A stretch of DNA of 27,800 nucleotides, from contig JAURBD010000007.1 of the NCBI GenBank assembly GCA_030829155.1, positions 1 to 27,800 on the forward strand. The letters run 5' to 3'. The stretch's first letter is position 1, and each line of letters begins with the position of its first letter. Shown piece after piece: positions 15,114 to 23,358 of this stretch. Position numbers and translations under genes: made by a program. The notes below the pieces were generated by a model. That model saw only the letters and a list, made by a program, of their open reading frames with translations, made no database searches and was not told the origin of the DNA. The stretch is from Flavobacteriaceae bacterium (lineage in GTDB: Bacteria > Bacteroidota > Bacteroidia > Flavobacteriales > Flavobacteriaceae).

Positions 15114-15704
15114 TTATGCAGATAAAATAATCTGATGCTCCTCAATCAATTTTCTGATATTGATTACAGCATATCTCATTCGACCTAATGCCGTATTTAT
15201 ACTTACACCAGTAATTTCAGCAATCTCCCTGAAACTCATGTCTTTGTACAAGCGCATGGTCAGCACTTCTCGTTGATCGGTTGGTAATTCTATAATTAAT
15301 TTTCTTAAATCCTCAACGACTTGTTTATTAATCATAGAACTCTCTATGTTTGGAACATCATCACCTATGATTTTAAAAATATCAAATTTATCTTTACTTT
15401 CAAAAATCGGAATTCGATTACTCTTTCTAAAATGATCAATTACTAAGTTATGAGATATTCTCATTACCCAAGGAAGAAACTTTCCCTCTTCTTGATAAAC
15501 TCCTCTTTTTAGAGTCCGAATTACCTTGATAAAGGTGTCTTGGAAAATATCCTCTGCAATTTCACGATCAAAAACTTTAGAATAAATAAAATTATAGATT
15601 TTAAGCTTGTGACGTTCAATTAAATTTGCTAACGAACGTTCACACCCATCAATGTAGCCTTTTACAAGTACGGCGTCAGTTAGGTTTTTATGAGAATTTG
15701 ACAT
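15114..15704 (-). CDS. RNA polymerase sigma-70 factor, ECF type
   Basis: A 196-residue sigma factor with only regions 2 and 4, the ECF layout. Region 2 runs about 24-95 and includes DREIAEDIFQDTFIKV and FLPWVMRISHNLVIDHFRK, which bind core polymerase and the -10-like element. Region 4 (about 130-185) holds LPTDQREVLTMRLYKDMSFREIAEITGVSINTALGRMRYA, split here across the helix-turn-helix that reads the -35-like element. No anti-sigma gene is next to it: downstream is the 48-codon gene and upstream the VF530 pseudogene. Its own promoter looks like the housekeeping type (TTG, 19 bases, TATATTTG), with a leader of about 80 bases. Regulon unknown; proximity to bcp, nth and uvrA hints at stress. Confidence 0.93.
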   Translation of the reverse strand: MSNSHKNLTDAVLVKGYIDGCERSLANLIERHKLKIYNFIYSKVFDREIAEDIFQDTFIKVIRTLKRGVYQEEGKFLPWVMRISHNLVIDHFRKSNRIPIFESKDKFDIFKIIGDDVPNIESSMINKQVVEDLRKLIIELPTDQREVLTMRLYKDMSFREIAEITGVSINTALGRMRYAVINIRKLIEEHQIILSA

Positions 15705-15791
15705 ACATATTACTTTTAAACACCCTAAGGGATGTAGGTTTGCGATAAATTTAAAAGTAAAGTTGCTTTATACGTCTATGTTTATATTCTT

Positions 15792-15821
15792 CAAATATAT
15801 ATTATTATTTTTAAATTACAA
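15792..15821 (-). promoter_or_regulatory. Promoter of the ECF sigma factor gene
   Basis: On the minus strand, TTG (15821-15819), 19 bases and TATATTTG (15799-15792) form a good Bacteroidota promoter. Transcription would begin near 15787, leaving a leader of about 83 bases. That leader contains a short palindrome (CCCT-A-AGGG at 15723-15731). The rest of 15705-15918 is AT-rich with no other coding signal seen. Confidence 0.5.
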
Positions 15822-15918
15822 TAAGTTCATTCATAAATCGTTGGTGTTTTGATTTTAAAAATTAAAAATAAATTCACTCTGTTATTTATAAAGCTATATA
15901 TTTATCAAATAGAATTTC

Positions 15919-16155
15919 ATGTCAGATCTTTCTAAAGAACAACCGAACAACCCGTTAGACGGGATTTAGTTAGCTTATATATTAGAGGAGCTAGTAGAAG
16001 TTTATGGTTTTGATGGACTCGGTTCCCGAATTCCCATTCTATATTTTAATTTGAATCCCTAAATAAAATCAAGCTTAAAGTTTTTAAGAAGGACTCCATG
16101 GGCACGTGATAAAGTGGAACAGCTATATCTCTTAGTTAAATCGCCAGAAAAATAA
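15919..16155 (+). pseudogene. VF530-family DNA-binding protein gene broken by two stops
   Basis: Read from the ATG at 15919, one frame runs 78 codons to a TAA at 16153 and matches the VF530 family (small DNA-binding proteins) throughout. It starts with EQPNNPLDGI, then ILEELVEVYGFDGLGSRI, and ends with SSLKFLRRTPWARDKVEQ, all family hallmarks. Two in-frame stops interrupt it: TAG at 15967-15969 just after the PLDGI segment, and TAA at 16060-16062 where relatives have the serine of N/D-P-S. No frameshift is present. The middle (ILYF where relatives usually have IRCF) also appears to be drifting. The two separate nonsense changes suggest a recently lost gene. It sits 32 bases before uvrA on the same strand. 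Confidence 0.82.
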
Positions 16156-16187
16156 GGTATTATTTTTAAATAACCTAGTAAGTCCTT

Positions 16188-19022
16188 ATGAGAAAACTGG
16201 AGGATAAGTTGTATATTACACCCTTCATTTTTAGTATGGAAGACGTTAGAAAATTAGACTCAAAAAATCATATCATTATCCTAGGGGCTCAACTCCACAA
16301 CCTTAAAAACGTTGATGTAGCTATCGAAAGAAATAAACTTACCGTAATCACAGGGTTGTCGGGTTCAGGAAAATCATCTTTAGCTTTTGATACCCTTTAT
16401 GCTGAAGGTCAAAGACGATATGTAGAAAGTTTATCTTCTTATGCGCGTCAATTCATGGGAAGGTTAAACAAACCAAAAGTAGAACAGATCAGGGGAATTG
16501 CTCCAGCAATAGCTGTTGAACAAAAAGTAAACTCCTCAAATCCCAGATCGACTGTAGGTACCAAAACTGAAATTTATGATTACCTCAAACTACTTTTTGC
16601 TAGAATCGGAGTTACCTACTCTCCCGTATCTGATACCGTGGTTAAGAAAGATAGTGTTTCAGATGTTATTGATTATATTTTTTCTTTAGAAGAAAACACC
16701 AAATTGTTACTATTGACTTCTGTAGCCAACACTCAAAAAAGAAGCCAAAAAGATGTAATAAAAATTCTGATTCAACAGGGATTCGCTCGTATATTTTCTG
16801 ATGGAAAAATACAGCGTTTAGACGATGTTGCTGAAAAGCCTCCTAAATCTTTTGAATTGGTTGTTGATCGAGTAGTTTTAAAAAAAGATGACGATTTTAA
16901 AAATCGGCTTTCCGATGCAATTGAAATTGCTTTTTTCGAAGGAAACGGTAGCTGTGCTGTAGTATCATTGGACGGTGAAAACCGAAAAGAATTTACGAAT
17001 AATTTTGAAGCAGATGGGATGAAGTTTGTAGTTCCAAATGTTCATTTATTTAGTTTCAATAATCCTTTTGGAGCCTGTTCAAAATGTGAAGGTTATGGAG
17101 ATATTATTGGAATTGACCCTGATTTGGTAATCCCGAATACTGGACTATCAATTTATGAAGAAGCTATTGTTCCATGGAAAAGTGGGACTATGCGAAAATA
17201 CTATGATGATTTGGTAAATAATGCTTACCGTTTTGATTTTCCAATTCACAAACCCTATTATGAACTGAATCAAGATGAAAAAGATTTGATTTGGAAAGGA
17301 AATTCATTTTTTACTGGCTTAGATAAGTTTTTTAAAAAAATTGAAGCTAAGAATTATAAAATTCAAAATCGTGTTTTGCTATCCAGATACAGAGGAAAAA
17401 CTAATTGTAACTCATGTCAAGGAACTCGATTAAAACCAGAGGCTGGGTATGTGAAAGTAGGTGGCAAAAGCTTAGCTGAATTAGTAAATGAACCCTTAGA
17501 TGATTTATTAGAATTCTTCAACAACTTAAAGCTTTCAGGCCAACAACGAGAAGTTGCCTATAGGCTTCTTATTGAAATCAAAAGTAGACTTAATTTCATT
17601 AAGGATGTAGGACTCGGTTATTTAACTTTAAATCGAAAATCAAATTCTCTTTCGGGAGGAGAATCCCAAAGAATCAACTTGGCTACTTCTCTAGGAAGTA
17701 GTTTAGTAGGTTCAATGTACATTTTAGATGAGCCAAGCATTGGATTACACTCTCGAGATAACGAACGTCTAATAAAAATATTAAAACAACTTCGAGATAT
17801 CGGTAACACAGTTATTGTAGTAGAACATGATGAGGAGATTATGTTGGCCTCAGATCGTATCATTGACATGGGTCCAGAAGCCGGAACACTTGGAGGTGAA
17901 ATTGTTGCTGAAGGAAAAATGAACGATATTTTGGCTGCAAAATCACTGACGGCACAATACCTAACCAATCAACTGAGAATTGAAATCCCTTCCATAAGAC
18001 GTTCAAGTAAAGAACAATTAATTGTTGTTGGTGCACGAGAAAACAATTTGCAAAACATAACCACACATTTCCCTTTGAATTCATTAACAGTGGTTACTGG
18101 AGTATCTGGAAGTGGAAAAAGCACCTTGGTAAAAAAAATATTATATCCTGCACTACAACGTGAATTGGGTGTTTTTATTGAAAAACCTGGGCAATTTACG
18201 GCATTAGAGGGGAACTATGATTCGATTAAACACGTAGAGTTTATAGATCAAAACCCCATTGGACGTTCCTCCAGATCAAACCCTGTGACCTATATCAAAG
18301 CTTATGATGATATTCGAGCTTTATTTGCCAGCCAACCCCTTTCCAAAGTGAGGAACTACCAAGCCAAGCATTTTTCGTTTAATGTTGATGGTGGGCGTTG
18401 TGAATCTTGTAAAGGAGAAGGAACTGTAACTATTGAAATGCAGTTTATGGCTGATATAATCCTTCAATGTGAGCATTGTAAAGGAAAACGCTTTAAAAAA
18501 GAAGTACGTGAAGTTCAATTTGAGGATAAATCTATTGATGATATTTTAGAATTTACGATAGATGAAGCTATGGATTTCTTTGAAAAACACTCTCAAACAA
18601 AACTTGTCAAAAAACTAGCTCCATTAAAAAAAGTTGGATTAGGTTATGTATCCCTTGGGCAATCCTCTGCCTCATTATCAGGTGGAGAGGCACAGCGAAT
18701 AAAACTAGCCTCTTTTATTGGTAAAGGAGATCATAGAAATAAAATACTCTTTATTTTTGATGAACCAACAACCGGATTACATTTCCACGACATCAAAAAA
18801 CTTTTAACCTCTTTTGAAGCCCTTCTTAATAAAGGACATTCCATTATTGTTGTTGAACACAATATTGATCTAATTAAATGTGCTGATCACATTGTAGACC
18901 TTGGACCTGAAGGCGGAAATAAAGGAGGGATTTTACTGGGAGAAGGAACCCCTGAAGAACTTGCAAAAAACAAAAAATCCCACACTGGAAAATACTTAGC
19001 AAAGAAAATAAAAATTGTTTAA
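16188..19022 (+). CDS. uvrA: Excinuclease ABC subunit A
   Basis: UvrA dimers recognise bulky DNA lesions, load UvrB and start nucleotide excision repair. The two ABC ATPase halves are complete: Walker A GLSGSGKS at 56-63 with signature SLSGGESQR, and a second Walker A GVSGSGKS near 638 with SLSGGEAQR. Zinc modules are visible as CSKCEGYG and CNSCQGTR in the first half and CESCKGEG with CEHCKGKR in the second. The 944 residues fit the usual 930-950. The start is unresolved: the ATG at 16188 gives a 16-residue extension, while the ATG at 16236 (MEDVRKLDSKN) better matches where relatives begin. The gene ends just before a strong terminator. The upstream VF530 remnant may provide the leader. Confidence 0.96.
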   Translation: MRKLEDKLYITPFIFSMEDVRKLDSKNHIIILGAQLHNLKNVDVAIERNKLTVITGLSGSGKSSLAFDTLYAEGQRRYVESLSSYARQFMGRLNKPKVEQIRGIAPAIAVEQKVNSSNPRSTVGTKTEIYDYLKLLFARIGVTYSPVSDTVVKKDSVSDVIDYIFSLEENTKLLLLTSVANTQKRSQKDVIKILIQQGFARIFSDGKIQRLDDVAEKPPKSFELVVDRVVLKKDDDFKNRLSDAIEIAFFEGNGSCAVVSLDGENRKEFTNNFEADGMKFVVPNVHLFSFNNPFGACSKCEGYGDIIGIDPDLVIPNTGLSIYEEAIVPWKSGTMRKYYDDLVNNAYRFDFPIHKPYYELNQDEKDLIWKGNSFFTGLDKFFKKIEAKNYKIQNRVLLSRYRGKTNCNSCQGTRLKPEAGYVKVGGKSLAELVNEPLDDLLEFFNNLKLSGQQREVAYRLLIEIKSRLNFIKDVGLGYLTLNRKSNSLSGGESQRINLATSLGSSLVGSMYILDEPSIGLHSRDNERLIKILKQLRDIGNTVIVVEHDEEIMLASDRIIDMGPEAGTLGGEIVAEGKMNDILAAKSLTAQYLTNQLRIEIPSIRRSSKEQLIVVGARENNLQNITTHFPLNSLTVVTGVSGSGKSTLVKKILYPALQRELGVFIEKPGQFTALEGNYDSIKHVEFIDQNPIGRSSRSNPVTYIKAYDDIRALFASQPLSKVRNYQAKHFSFNVDGGRCESCKGEGTVTIEMQFMADIILQCEHCKGKRFKKEVREVQFEDKSIDDILEFTIDEAMDFFEKHSQTKLVKKLAPLKKVGLGYVSLGQSSASLSGGEAQRIKLASFIGKGDHRNKILFIFDEPTTGLHFHDIKKLLTSFEALLNKGHSIIVVEHNIDLIKCADHIVDLGPEGGNKGGILLGEGTPEELAKNKKSHTGKYLAKKIKIV

Positions 19023-19121
19023 CGAAATTTTAACGTTTGATTTTTGAGTTTGGCTCAGTAATTGTTTTAAAAAAAATGGTTTAATTTCATAATTAAATTA
19101 TTGGTTTAATGATTTTGTTGG

Positions 19122-19160
19122 CAATAGCTTATTGATACATCAATAAGCTATTGTTTTTTT
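19122..19160 (+). terminator. Strong intrinsic terminator of uvrA
   Basis: CAATAGCTTATTG (19122-19134) pairs perfectly over 13 bases with CAATAAGCTATTG (19141-19153) around the loop ATACAT, followed by seven T. The T-run is on the plus strand, so it ends uvrA transcription. The right arm lies over the last codons and stop (19148-19150) of the minus-strand flippase gene. On the minus strand no T-run follows, so it should not efficiently stop that gene's transcript. Confidence 0.8.
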
Positions 19161-20617
19161 AACAAACGATTTAAAAGCTGATTTACCTCATTTGACAATC
19201 CTAAAAAATAACTAACCCCCAAATAAAGTATCCCAACAAGAATCGATTTGAGAGATACCGAGACAAAAGGATGAAAATCTAAATTTACATTAACAAAGAT
19301 CAAATATAAAGTAAGGATAAGAAATAAAATCCAGATTGACTTTATGCTGAAAGGGTGTATTTTAAACTTATAAAAAACCAATATAATTTTTAATAAATTA
19401 AAAATTGTTACAACAATTAAGGTAGCAATTGCTGCCCCAATAAAACCATAGGTTGAAATGAATTGGATATTTAGTACAACTGCTGCTGAGGCTGATGCAA
19501 CTGAAAAGATTAGTAAATACCGGTAGTATTTAGAATTGGTTATGATATTATTCAAACAACCCAGAGAGGCAGAAAAAAGCTTTGTAACAGAAATCAATAA
19601 AATTATCGGTAACCCTGCAACATATCCCTTTTCTGTATTCAGAATCTCAATCAATTTATAAATATCCTGAAGGTTTATATTGATTACGACAAAAAGTAAG
19701 CCAGAAATTAATAGAAGGTTTAAAGAACTTTTTTTTAAAAGCTCTTTTAAACGACTTTTATTATTGGTGTTTAAGGATTCTGCAACCATAGGACTTACAA
19801 TCTGTACCATTGCTCTAGAGGGGGTATCAATTACAGCTGCTATAAAAATAGCAACCATATAAAAAGAAACATAATCAGTTGTTAAATATTGTTTTATCAT
19901 CGATTTATCCAGATCCAATATAATACTTGCTGAAAATCCTGTCAAGAAAATATAGCTACAGTATCGCAACAACACTTTTGTGTTATTTGGAAATTCCCAA
20001 TGAATTTTTGGTGTGTAAGTCCTCAAAGCATAGGAAAGAATGAGAAGTAACCTCAGATAATAACCACCAATCAAAGCATACAGAAAACTATTAAAACCTA
20101 ACCATCCAATCAGATAAAACATAATCAAAATAGTAATCATAACCCGTTGATATACTTCTTTCAAAAAATTACCAAACACAGTCTTTTTCTGAATCCGAAG
20201 CCAACTATAAAAAATTTCAAAATAAGCCGTTGAAATTGCTACACTTAAAATTAAAAACAGATAATCTGTGGCTTTGGATTGATCTTTAAAGAAATAATCC
20301 AAAACAAAATCAAATTGATAAACCATTAATGTCAAGGGGATGATTACAAATAATGGTAAAACAATAGAGAAGATTAATAAATTATCTTGATCTCGTTGAG
20401 TTTTACAAGCAGAATAAAATTTAATTACAGAGAATTGAATTCCATAAGAAAAAAGCGGTTGGATGATGTTAGAGTTTGCCAACAAGGCTCCTACTAATCC
20501 ATGAAATTCTGGACCCATGACTCTGGGGTAAAACACAATAGTGTTTAGCCCGCCCAAAGCAAACGCTAATAGTATACTTAGTATATTATAAAATGACTGT
20601 CGAGCAATTATTCCCAT
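19148..20617 (-). CDS. Polysaccharide flippase (Wzx/MVF-type membrane protein)
   Basis: A 489-residue integral membrane protein of the oligosaccharide flippase / polysaccharide transport superfamily, which moves lipid-linked sugar units across the inner membrane. About 12 hydrophobic segments alternate with short loops. The N-terminus FYNILSILLAFALGGLNTIV and the PRVMGPEFHGLVGALLANSN segment (about 30-49) are typical of this group, as is a mid-protein loop DTPSRAMVQIVSPMVAES. It starts four bases after YfhO, so the two share a transcript, consistent with making a cell-surface glycan. The sugar substrate is not readable. The 3' end overlaps the uvrA terminator hairpin. Confidence 0.85.
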   Translation of the reverse strand: MGIIARQSFYNILSILLAFALGGLNTIVFYPRVMGPEFHGLVGALLANSNIIQPLFSYGIQFSVIKFYSACKTQRDQDNLLIFSIVLPLFVIIPLTLMVYQFDFVLDYFFKDQSKATDYLFLILSVAISTAYFEIFYSWLRIQKKTVFGNFLKEVYQRVMITILIMFYLIGWLGFNSFLYALIGGYYLRLLLILSYALRTYTPKIHWEFPNNTKVLLRYCSYIFLTGFSASIILDLDKSMIKQYLTTDYVSFYMVAIFIAAVIDTPSRAMVQIVSPMVAESLNTNNKSRLKELLKKSSLNLLLISGLLFVVININLQDIYKLIEILNTEKGYVAGLPIILLISVTKLFSASLGCLNNIITNSKYYRYLLIFSVASASAAVVLNIQFISTYGFIGAAIATLIVVTIFNLLKIILVFYKFKIHPFSIKSIWILFLILTLYLIFVNVNLDFHPFVSVSLKSILVGILYLGVSYFLGLSNEVNQLLNRLLKKQ

Positions 20618-20621
20618 TAAT

Positions 20622-23054
20622 TCATAATGATTTATTTTTGAGTTGTCGCCTTATGCCCAAGATAATAAGTCCCATCAAAACAAGGAAACTAATTAGTTGT
20701 ATTTTTCCACCAAAGTTAACAACAGAGGGATCAAAAGTAAATTCAATAAGATGCTTCCCTTTAGGAATAGTCATACCTCTAAGTATGTAATTAACATTGA
20801 AGTGAGGTTGTTCAACTCCATCAATAGTTGCTTTCCAACCGAATGGGTAGTACATTTCTGAAAAAACAGCAAATCCATCTTGATTGGAGTTTGATTCATA
20901 TCTCAGATGTTCTGGTTCGTGATGAATTAATTTAATTGAGGCTAAAGAATCCCTCAAGAATGTATTTGGTAAATTTTGAAGTGCATCAGATTCACTTACT
21001 GCAGCCGAACTAAAATTAAGGGTTGCGAGTTGTTGGTAAGTACTGTCTGGAGAACTTGTTTTAAAAAGATTTTCTACAAACCATGCATTACCAAGGGTTT
21101 CTGGGTTCATAAAAGATTTTAATCCTCCCTCTTCTGCTTCAAACAAAATATATTTTACGTTAAGTATATTTAAAATTTCTTCACGCTGAAGGCTTTCAAA
21201 CATTTGAAAAACTTCTTCATATCGCCTAGGTTTTGCACCGTGATAACCCCCAATAGCATTATGAAAGTATGAAGTTCTGGCGCCAGCAAGACGCATACTA
21301 GGTTCGTAAACTCTAAAATAACTTGAATCTTTTAAAATCAACCGATCCGCATCTGAGGGAAAAAATGCAGTTTTAGCACGTGACTTTGAGGTAAATAAAT
21401 CACGGTTCAAATATCGATTAGAAATTCCTCCAAGATCAATCAACATCAATAACAAAATAATTATATAGACAATGTTTGATTTTAATTTTTGAAGTGAACT
21501 AGCCCATAATAATGATGCCGTAATAACCACAAAAATAACTGCTCGAATAAGGTCTTCAGTGTAGACTGCTTTTCGAGCTTTATAAATTTGTTGCATCAAT
21601 TCGGAACCTATGGCTTGTCGGTAATAATTGTCTGTAGCTCCTTCAAAAGAAAGCATCCCTTTTACTAAAAACAAAACTGAAGCAAGGCCTCCAAAAAGAA
21701 AAATAGTTTTTTTGAGTGACTCAATTTGTTGGTATTTGGAAGCATTGAAAAAGTCAACTAAACCTATTGTTGCCAAAACTGGAAATGCAAGTTCGAGAAG
21801 TACTTGAATTGATGATACCGCTCTAAACTTTGAATAAAAAGGAATGTAATCAATAAAGAAATGAGTTAAAAAAGGTAGGTTTTTTCCCCAGGATAAAAAC
21901 AAGGAAAGTAAAATCCCAAAAAACAACCATCGTTTTTGCATATTCCAACCTAAAAATATAGCCAAAAATGCTAAGAAAACTATCACGATTCCTATGTATG
22001 CTGGTGCTTCTAAAATAGGTTGATCTCCCCAATAAGTAGGGACATTTTCACTAAAACTCTTAGCTTGTTTTCGACCAGCTCCTTGCCTAATTAAATATTC
22101 ATAAACCTCTGAGGAAGTCCCCAAATTTTCTCGAGATCCTCCTCCTTGAATGCGTGGAACAATAAGATTAAGGCTTTCAAAAATTCCATAACTGAATTGA
22201 GTGATGTAATCGTAAGAAAGTCCCGATCTGGCTTCAATAGGTACTCCAGTAGCCGATAAAGTTAGTTCACTTTTACCTCTTGTACTGAATTTTGAATACT
22301 CAGATGTTGCCAATAATGAAGTAGCATTTAAACCTAGAGCAAAAAAACCTGCCAAAAACAAAACACCAATTTTTTTAAAAAAATCAATATGTTGATCGTT
22401 CTTGAAGTGGTTCCAAAGTTGAACTACACCAAAAACCAGGAGCAACAACAATAGATAATAGGTTATCTGATAGTGATTAGCTCTAATTTGCATTGCAATA
22501 GCAAAACAGCTAAAAACAAAACCCAGAAAATATTTTTTTCTAAATACCCATTGAACTCCTGCCAAAACAAAGGGCAAATAACCCAAAGCCTGTGCCTTTG
22601 TATTGTGGCCTACTTGAATGATGATCAACAAATATGTAGATAAACCATAGGCTAATGCACCAAACAAGGCATACTTCATAGGAACACGCATTGAAAGCAA
22701 AAGGAGGTAACAACTTAAAAAGTAAAGGAATACCAAAAATATTGGATGTGGCAAAAGCCGAACAATTTTATGAATTGGGGTAAGAAAGTCAAAAGGATAT
22801 TTAGCTCCCAATTGATAGGTTGGCATTCCGCCAAAAGCATTATCTATCCAATACAATTCAACACCCTTCTTTCGAGACTCTTGTAATTGTTTGGACATTC
22901 CTTGATATTGTTGAATATCTGATTGAAAAAGTTTTTTGCCTTTGATTACAGGATAAAAAACACAAAAAGAGATTCCTATAAAAATTAAAACAGCAGATAA
23001 ATGAGGAAGTATGTTTTTAAACCGAATCAAATCAATCAATTTCTTCATAGTCAA
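20622..23054 (-). CDS. YfhO-family membrane protein, probable glycosyltransferase
   Basis: An 810-residue protein with about a dozen membrane segments and a large soluble C-terminal domain (about 600-785), the layout of the YfhO family. B. subtilis YfhO is implicated in glycosylating cell-wall polymers, and these proteins resemble GT-C enzymes that use lipid-linked sugars. The first periplasmic loop has FQSDIQQYQGMSKQL and ELYWIDNAFGGMPTYQLG, with the aspartates expected in a GT-C active site (inference). It overlaps the upstream DUF4834 gene by 23 bases and is followed after four bases by the flippase. The C-terminal domain (EMYYPFGWKATIDGVE) matches the usual beta-sandwich end. Exact acceptor unknown. 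Confidence 0.87.
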   Translation of the reverse strand: MTMKKLIDLIRFKNILPHLSAVLIFIGISFCVFYPVIKGKKLFQSDIQQYQGMSKQLQESRKKGVELYWIDNAFGGMPTYQLGAKYPFDFLTPIHKIVRLLPHPIFLVFLYFLSCYLLLLSMRVPMKYALFGALAYGLSTYLLIIIQVGHNTKAQALGYLPFVLAGVQWVFRKKYFLGFVFSCFAIAMQIRANHYQITYYLLLLLLVFGVVQLWNHFKNDQHIDFFKKIGVLFLAGFFALGLNATSLLATSEYSKFSTRGKSELTLSATGVPIEARSGLSYDYITQFSYGIFESLNLIVPRIQGGGSRENLGTSSEVYEYLIRQGAGRKQAKSFSENVPTYWGDQPILEAPAYIGIVIVFLAFLAIFLGWNMQKRWLFFGILLSLFLSWGKNLPFLTHFFIDYIPFYSKFRAVSSIQVLLELAFPVLATIGLVDFFNASKYQQIESLKKTIFLFGGLASVLFLVKGMLSFEGATDNYYRQAIGSELMQQIYKARKAVYTEDLIRAVIFVVITASLLWASSLQKLKSNIVYIIILLLMLIDLGGISNRYLNRDLFTSKSRAKTAFFPSDADRLILKDSSYFRVYEPSMRLAGARTSYFHNAIGGYHGAKPRRYEEVFQMFESLQREEILNILNVKYILFEAEEGGLKSFMNPETLGNAWFVENLFKTSSPDSTYQQLATLNFSSAAVSESDALQNLPNTFLRDSLASIKLIHHEPEHLRYESNSNQDGFAVFSEMYYPFGWKATIDGVEQPHFNVNYILRGMTIPKGKHLIEFTFDPSVVNFGGKIQLISFLVLMGLIILGIRRQLKNKSL

Positions 23055-23241
23055 TGTATTCGCCTAAATCTTCCGAATTGGTTTTCGGTTTTTTGGAGTT
23101 TGTTTTTACTTTCTGTTGCTGCTGTGACTGTTGCATCTGAGCCATCTTAAAAAGACGACCCAAAAAAAAACGAATGATCCAAGGGGCAAGCTTCCTTAGT
23201 AAAAAGATCACTGCAAAAATTATGAGGATAAATTCTAACAA
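23032..23241 (-). CDS. DUF4834-family small membrane protein
   Basis: A 69-residue protein with one N-terminal hydrophobic helix (LEFILIIFAVIFLLRKL), a second short hydrophobic stretch (WIIRFFLGRLF), a glutamine-rich linker and an acidic end (DLGEYIDYEEID). It belongs to a small family found beside YfhO in flavobacteria. The gene overlaps the yfhO start by 23 bases in a different frame. Function unknown; the coupling suggests it helps or regulates YfhO. A TAAATTTG -7 box lies 20 bases upstream. Confidence 0.8.
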   Translation of the reverse strand: MLEFILIIFAVIFLLRKLAPWIIRFFLGRLFKMAQMQQSQQQQKVKTNSKKPKTNSEDLGEYIDYEEID

Positions 23242-23260
23242 GCTGAGCTATTTAATAAAT

Positions 23261-23268
23261 CAAATTTA
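23261..23268 (-). promoter_or_regulatory. -7 promoter element for the DUF4834/YfhO/flippase unit
   Basis: On the minus strand this reads TAAATTTG, an exact consensus -7 box, about 20 bases before the DUF4834 ATG. No convincing -33 box is seen. The rest of the 117-base divergent gap shows no clear plus-strand promoter beyond a weak TTGAC at 23296. Confidence 0.45.
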
Positions 23269-23358
23269 ACCATTTAGACGGATTTAATACCCATCTTGAC
23301 AGCTAAAATAAATAGCATATTTCTTAAAAAGCACTTATATTGCTCAAAATAATAAAAC

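Noticed and set aside
15967..16062. Stop-codon readthrough or recoding in the VF530-like frame
   Set aside because: The two stops differ (TAG and TAA), no recoding structure is visible, and the residues between them are already drifting, so gene decay is simpler.
17618..17968. 116-codon ORF on the minus strand
   Set aside because: It is fully inside uvrA over the conserved ABC signature region; a shadow frame.
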